Assembly (NCBI GenBank): GCA_027422505.1 | Contig: JAPQWV010001601.1 | Location: 1-64,000, forward strand | DNA length: 64,000 bases | DNA from: Craterostigma plantagineum | Lineage: Eukaryota; Streptophyta; Magnoliopsida; Lamiales; Linderniaceae | Direction: 5' to 3' | In this document: piece by piece, positions 59,041 to 64,000 of the stretch | How the letters are laid out: every line of letters begins with the position of its first letter | How positions within the stretch are numbered: position 1 is the first letter of the stretch | The notes under the pieces: generated by a model | What the model was told of the DNA's origin: nothing | Seen by the model: only the letters and a program-made list of their open reading frames with translations | The model's database searches: none | Made by a program: the position numbers and the translations under genes

Positions 59041-59474
59041 ACCAGGGTTTTGAAAACCGGACCGGACCGGCCGGTTCCACCGGAAATCGGTGAACCGGTC
59101 GGTTTTCCGGTTCGGTTCCGGTCCGGTTTAGCTTTAATTTAAAAAAATGAAAAATTACGAAAACAGAATAAATTCCAGAAATGAATGAAATCGGCAGATT
59201 AATTTTCTTTGGTCCAATGGTGTCGTGTTGGGCTTTTAACCACCAACACAATTTACTTAATTAATTTTGACCCCTAATTTTATAGAATGTCTGATTGGTA
59301 AAGTTTATAAATAAACATGTACATAAATCTATGTTATTTGCTTAATTATTACGTAAGATATATATTTTATTATATTTATAGCTACCGGTTCGACTACGGT
59401 TTTATTCCGGTTTTATGCCGGTTAAACCACTAATTTTTTCGGTCGTGTTGGAATACCCGACTTTAAAACCTTAG
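59041..59474. repeat. CCGGACCGG-ended TIR element
   Basis: Left end ACCAGGGTTTTGAAAACCGG, right end complement AAGGTTTTAAAGTCGGG. AGCTC flanks both sides (about 59036 and 59475). GC-rich ends and AT-rich middle as in the other hAT-like elements. Confidence 0.5.
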
Positions 59475-59840
59475 CTCTGTCTCTGTTTTTTTCCTTCATC
59501 ACCACAACTTCTTGCCACAACTAGGCAATTTTCGTGTAGCCCCTCTCAGGGCTGAATTTAGAATTCAGACCGTGTCCCAAAAAAATAGTTTTAGAGACTC
59601 AATTTGTTCATTAATACTTTATTGTTTTGCAGTAATATTTCATTGTTCTGGAACAACACTTCATTGTCTAAAATAACACAAAACGATCATCCGGTAACAG
59701 TTCATAGACACTTTTTATAACACTTGTGTAATTTTAGGTCTTATCGTTAAATATTGAGTCCTTTAAACTAAGATTTTTTCAGACAGGGCAGGATGGACCC
59801 TATTTTAAAATATTTTTGGGGCCGAATTTGTAATATACCC

Positions 59841-59850
59841 TATTTATATA
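59841..59850 (+). promoter_or_regulatory. TATA box of the CCT-motif gene
   Basis: TATTTATATA, about 120 bases before the start codon at 59970. Confidence 0.5.
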
Positions 59851-59969
59851 GAGAGTCAGAGACAACGTAGAAGAATTCAGACATCTGTTTGCTCCTTTTC
59901 TTAACTGTGTAGGCGAAGGCTGTGCTAGAAAATAGTCGAAGAAAAGTCGAGACTGTAAAAGTGGAGTAA

Positions 59970-61281
59970 ATGTACGCTGAAACAGGGCTAATGTTGCCTT
60001 ACTCTCACGAATTCCCTCAGTTTCAGAAATTCGATGATGTCTACTTCCCAGAAAATCTCCATGCTCCATCGGTACTAATACATGATTCCTCGAATTTATT
60101 TGTATTTTCTACCTGAATTTTTCTGGGATGACATCAATAGTTCCATTCCATGCTTGATTTTGTTGAGTTTTTTTCGGGAGGTTTGAGCTTCCTCTGTTAT
60201 TGCCAGGAAGTAATGGGTAGTAGCCTTCTTCTCCAGACACCATCGTCAACCATGCCTGATTATTACATCGGAGAAGGAGATCTCTTCAAAGCTCCCAACC
60301 CAATACTCGAAGAACCCTTAATGGAGCTCGATCCGATGACATCTTCCATTTCGATGATGTCCTTCGGCGGCGGCGATGTTGTTATTGGGCCGCCGCAGAC
60401 GTCGTTACCCATCCCAGAAATCGAATCGGTCGGAGAACTACTGAGCGACGTCTACTTCGAATGTAAGAAGGATATCTTGCCTAAGGTTGGGGAGGAAATT
60501 CCCCTCTCCTCCGAGGTTGTCGCCGGCGTTGCTGAGGTTCAGGCCGATGAAATCTTCAAAATCGCCGATCAGAATTTGCTCGTTGAAGAATCCAATCCAA
60601 TACAGAAAAGTGTGAGTACGAGTTGCTTAAAGTCGATGGATGTGAGGCCCAACTTCATCGACTTCTCTTTGTTGGACTTTGGAGCTGTCAATGGGATGCG
60701 AAGATCTTACAGTGAAGGAGACATTAAGGTCAACAATTTTTTCTTTCCCTTGAATTGAGAATTCTTGTCTGAACGAATTTTGGGGTTAAAACAAGTAAAA
60801 ATGGACTTCGGGCAAACCACCCCATATTCAAACCCATGAATGCAAGCATACTGAGAAATCTTTAGACTTTTTTTCGGACATTCGACAGGATAGCTATGGT
60901 GATTTGATGGTGAGTTTTAATGACAGAATCTTGGCGATGGTAATAATAATAATAGTACAAGTAGCATTCGGCAATCACCTCTGGGCATATCCACAAGGGA
61001 AGATCGCAAGGAGAAGCTCTCTAGGTACAGGCAGAAGAGGTCCAAGAGAAACTTTGGAAGAAAAATCAAGGTAAGGAAAAAGGACATACAATTCATGGGA
61101 CTGTCTTCTGTTAGAGACTTAAAGCTAACCCACTCACTCAATCTTGGACTCTGTATTTTTTTTTCTTCTGTTTTCTCAGTATGCTTGCAGGAAAGCACTA
61201 GCTGATAGCCAGCCGAGAATTCGCGGGAGATTCGCCAAGACAGAGGATGTCGTCGTTGAGGGTTCGATGAAGAAGTACTGA
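59970..61281 (+). CDS. CCT-motif (CMF) family transcriptional regulator
   Basis: CCT domains mediate nuclear localisation and NF-Y/DNA contacts in flowering and light-response regulators. Four exons: 59970-60071, 60207-60728, 60927-61070 and 61180-61281, GT-AG, 870 bases, 289 residues, frame intact. N-terminus MYAETGLMLPYSHEFPQF. The middle is acidic and Ser-rich without zinc fingers (no B-box seen). The CCT domain spans about residues 235-277: RKEKLSRYRQKRSKRNFGRK, then after the last intron YACRKALADSQPRIRGRFAK. The absence of B-boxes places it in the CMF class, not CONSTANS proper. The intron splitting the CCT mirrors the PRR gene. Confidence 0.9.
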
Positions 61282-61890
61282 AAAGTTGAAAACTAATGCC
61301 ATGTCTGATTAAAGGTAAGGTTGGGACATAGTGCTTAACAGAACTGAAGCAGGTCTGAAGAACTGTAGATGAGAAATAAGCTCTTCTTTCTAGCTTCTCA
61401 TTTAGATTGAATTAGTTTGTGCTATGTATCCTTTTACATCTGCTTGTTTTTGTTCATCTCTGCCTGCTCAACTAAATCTGTAGTAGTATTTGTGTAATAA
61501 CCAACCAAAATGGGGGTTTTTGACTTGCCTATCGAATTGGGTACAACCCAACTCCACTTAAAATGTGATAAGTATCATTCGTACATACCACTCCACCAAT
61601 GTTAAAATACCAACCACTCTAATTACGTGAAATTAAAATTATAGTGTCCCGTGTCACTAAGTAAGTGGAGTTGAGTTATATCTAATTAGGCAGGGAAGTA
61701 AGTGGATCACATATTGGGCTTCATTATTGGCCATATGAGCCCAATGCCCTAAGAAATAAGCCCAAATGGGACTGGTAGTCCCCGATTTCCTCGTCACGTT
61801 TCATACGGGGATTTGATGTTGTAAATTAGTACAATACTGAGTTTATATTATTATAATATAAATAAAATTTGATAAATGTTATATACGTCT
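61282..61890. other. 3' UTR and intergenic sequence
   Basis: After the CCT-gene stop the sequence continues as likely 3' UTR to about 61500. Several TGGGCY motifs (about 61712-61775) suggest a promoter region on either strand, but no gene is seen to use it. Confidence 0.4.
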
Positions 61891-61897
61891 TGGAAAT

Positions 61898-62142
61898 TAC
61901 TCCCTCTGGCCCAATTCATTTGGACATTTGGGTATGACGCGGTTTTTAAGAAACTGAATATTTAAATAATATAGTACAACTAAAAGGCAAAAAAATGTAT
62001 ATTTTGACACGTCTTTTAAGAATATTTAATATTATTATATTGATTATTTGTGATAGGTTTTTGCTAAATTAGCAAATGTACAAAAGCTAGTGGGACGCCC
62101 GATTTAGTAAAATGTATAAAATGGTTTGGGACGGAGGGAGTA
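61898..62142. mobile_element. Stowaway MITE
   Basis: Termini CTCCCTCTGGCCCAATTC and GGGACGGAGGGAG with TA on both sides. Interior acacgtcttttaagaatatt as in the other copies; not nested in another recognised element. Confidence 0.85.
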
Positions 62143-62149
62143 TAATATT

Positions 62150-62849
62150 TTAATATAAAGAGTACTTTTTAGAAAAAAACCATAGTGGCTGGATTTCCAT
62201 GGGGTTGGGGACAGGATTCCCCTAAACCCGCCCAGTTGACATCCTAATTTAGGATAACACATTAAAATTAGACATTGACAAAAAATGAAACTAATTAAAA
62301 TCGCTCTTTAACTTAATTGGAACACGCGGATTTCGTGACGATCGGAGATGAAAATCAAGATAGATTGCAAACTGTAATGATTAGCGTTCACGTTTATAGT
62401 CATATATTCTTCTGGTGCAAAGCACATCACGCCTTGAGATGTGTCCCAGCGCGTTTTGCACGTGTTGCCGGAACACTCAAGCTATGTCTCACGGTGCGGT
62501 TCACGTGCGTCCACCTTACTGTTCACATGAAAATCGTGGAATTAGGTCGAAGGTGCGACCATTGTGTGCCTATAAGGTATCGAAACAAAGTTATTGTTCA
62601 CACTTCTAAAATTTTAGGCATACTTTCCCTTCATCAGTTTTAGTTCTCACTTCCCTATTGAAGTCCGTTGATCGAGACCCGAACTACAATCGGTAAATAC
62701 TCATTCATTTTTGGCGTTCTTCGTTCCTTCATTAGCGAGCCCTTAAATCAATTTAGACTTTCCTTTTTAACTTCTCGACAAACATTTTTGCGTTCAATAT
62801 CAAGCAGAGCGTTTCGACTCAATGAAGAAAAACGTCTGGGCAGAAGAAG
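62150..62849. other. Region of unknown content
   Basis: A few short open frames without family resemblance. An ATG at 62824 (MKKNVWAEEDEVRECRDHER) could be the true start of the following zinc-ribbon gene in another frame. Confidence 0.3.
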
Positions 62850-63080
62850 ATGAGGTCAGAGAATGCAGGGATCACGAACGAGCGACCAAGCCCATCTCCA
62901 GCGCTCGATTGTCATAGAACTGGGTTATTCTGGACGATATGCTCTGCGTGCAGGGCGTACCATCAGTACGGAGAAATATTCCTCGGTGAAAAACTTCTAT
63001 GCCCTTTTTGTTTAGTCCCATTCGATGCCGTGAAAGTCTCGGGCCCACCAGGGGAAGGATCGGAGACGAAGACGGAGTAA
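62850..63080 (+). CDS. DnaJ-protein-type zinc-ribbon fragment
   Basis: 76 residues. GLFWTICSACRAYHQY and KLLCPFCLVPFDAV give a CxxC...CxxC pair like the zinc ribbon found after the J domain in a group of plant DnaJ proteins (FWT.C..C...Y pattern). No J domain (HPD) is found upstream or downstream, so this is either a stand-alone zinc-ribbon protein or a gene fragment. The stop follows GSETKTE. Confidence 0.5.
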   Translation: MRSENAGITNERPSPSPALDCHRTGLFWTICSACRAYHQYGEIFLGEKLLCPFCLVPFDAVKVSGPPGEGSETKTE

Positions 63081-63440
63081 AGCGAAGAAAACATATGGTT
63101 GGATTGTGAAGCTTTGGTGGTTTCTTTACTTTCTGGAGTATGATTTGAGGTTGAAGTAGTATTGAATGTTATTTTAGTGAATCATTTGAGGTCATTTGGT
63201 CTGAGTTGTTATTAGCCTAAACATTGGGCTTTCTAATTTATTTTTATGCATATAGATCATGAGAAATCTTTTGTTGCTCACCTTATGTGAGCACTTTTTA
63301 TGTGACATTTTTCGGTGATAAACAAACCTGCCATTAGGTGAGCATAATAAGATTTCTCTATAAATGACACCATGATATCTACAAAATCAAGAAAGTAATA
63401 AGGAAAGTTGAAGGACTAATAATTATGGGTAATTAATGAG

Positions 63441-63815
63441 GAGTGAGATTCTATGTTCCATTCTTTTGTCCCATTCTTTGTCACATAGCACCTTGACAAG
63501 TGTCAAATTCAGGGTTCGGAATTTCTTCTTTTGTTTATTTTAATTTTAATTTTCTAATTACATATTCCACCAAATTTTAAAATCTTCATTGTTTCATTGA
63601 ATTTATATGATATAATTAAATAAACATATCTAATTTATTATTTATTTCTTTACGATCATATTGATAACCATATCTTATTTTTTTTGATATTCATAATATC
63701 ATTTTATTTTATAAAATATGAGATATAAGAGGGGATATATTTGTGGGAGAGATCATATACTAACTGTTGTGGCACAAATTGTGGGACAAAGGTTGGTATA
63801 GGAGATCCGGTCTCA
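63441..63815 (+). repeat. Dispersed MITE-like repeat, copy 3 (most complete)
   Basis: Left GAGATTCTATGTTCCATTC and ttttgtcccattctttgtcac; right complement GGATCTCCTATACCAACC and tttgtcccacaatttgtgcc, so the termini are inverted. Interior ttgacaagtgtcaaattc shared with the copies at 19588 and 58433. Confidence 0.6.
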
Positions 63816-64000
63816 ATTAATGACAAATATTGAACCATATTCACAAATCAGTGTTGAATGGAATTTCAAAATCAAGACAAGTAAACAAGGCATGTTGAAT
63901 CTCCAATAATTATGGGTAATAAAGGCTATTGTTTAGTCCGCGTTACATAATTAATTGTAGGTTTTGGATAACCACATATAATAATGGCTATTATTTACAA
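63816..64000. other. Window end, nothing recognised
   Basis: AT-rich sequence, no gene or repeat seen. Confidence 0.5.

Overview
This is nuclear DNA of a flowering plant, most likely a eudicot. Genes carry short GT-AG introns, one intron looks GC-AG, promoters hold TATA boxes plus TGGGCY and telo-box motifs, and the AT-rich intergenic space is full of Stowaway MITEs, hAT-like, Mutator-like and PIF/Harbinger-like elements, Copia LTR elements and retroposons. Lineage below eudicot cannot be read with confidence.

Layout. 1-9.3 kb: RNA polymerase subunit RPB8 (minus), a circadian pseudo-response regulator of the PRR5/PRR9 type (minus) with Evening Elements upstream, and ribosomal stalk protein P1 (minus). 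9.3-15.1 kb: DNA-transposon block (hAT-like elements, a decayed hAT transposase, a hairpin element). 15.4-18.6 kb: an SR34/SRSF1-like splicing factor (minus). 18.8-34.6 kb: the main repeat block: a retroposon with 15-bp target duplications, a palindromic Mutator-like element with 9-bp duplications hit by a Stowaway and by a 6-kb Copia element, two adjacent ~220-bp tandem arrays, MULE remnants, and another hAT-like element. 34.8-38.3 kb: a SAUR gene and cytochrome b5 (both minus). 38.4-45.5 kb: a second repeat block with a 5S-rRNA-like insert and a second retroposon. 45.9-55 kb: an MFS transporter (plus), a DUF688-like gene (minus), a GC-rich LTR-like unit and an At4g10955-like lipase (minus). 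57-59.5 kb: Harbinger and other repeats. 60-61.3 kb: a CCT-motif protein (plus). 62.8-63.1 kb: a DnaJ-type zinc-ribbon fragment.

The genes are independent housekeeping or regulatory loci, not an operon. Two carry CCT domains (the PRR and the CCT-motif gene).

Two points stand out. First, five conserved genes contain single-base indels, nearly all deletions and many in or beside short homopolymers, which break otherwise normal reading frames, while total exon lengths return to multiples of three when corrected. This looks more like residual long-read assembly error than pseudogenisation. Second, the repeat blocks keep unusually readable insertion histories: exact 5, 8, 9, 15 and 18-bp target duplications, nesting order, and two retroposons that share a 3' end motif. 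I did not find a clearly novel defence-like or biosynthetic system.
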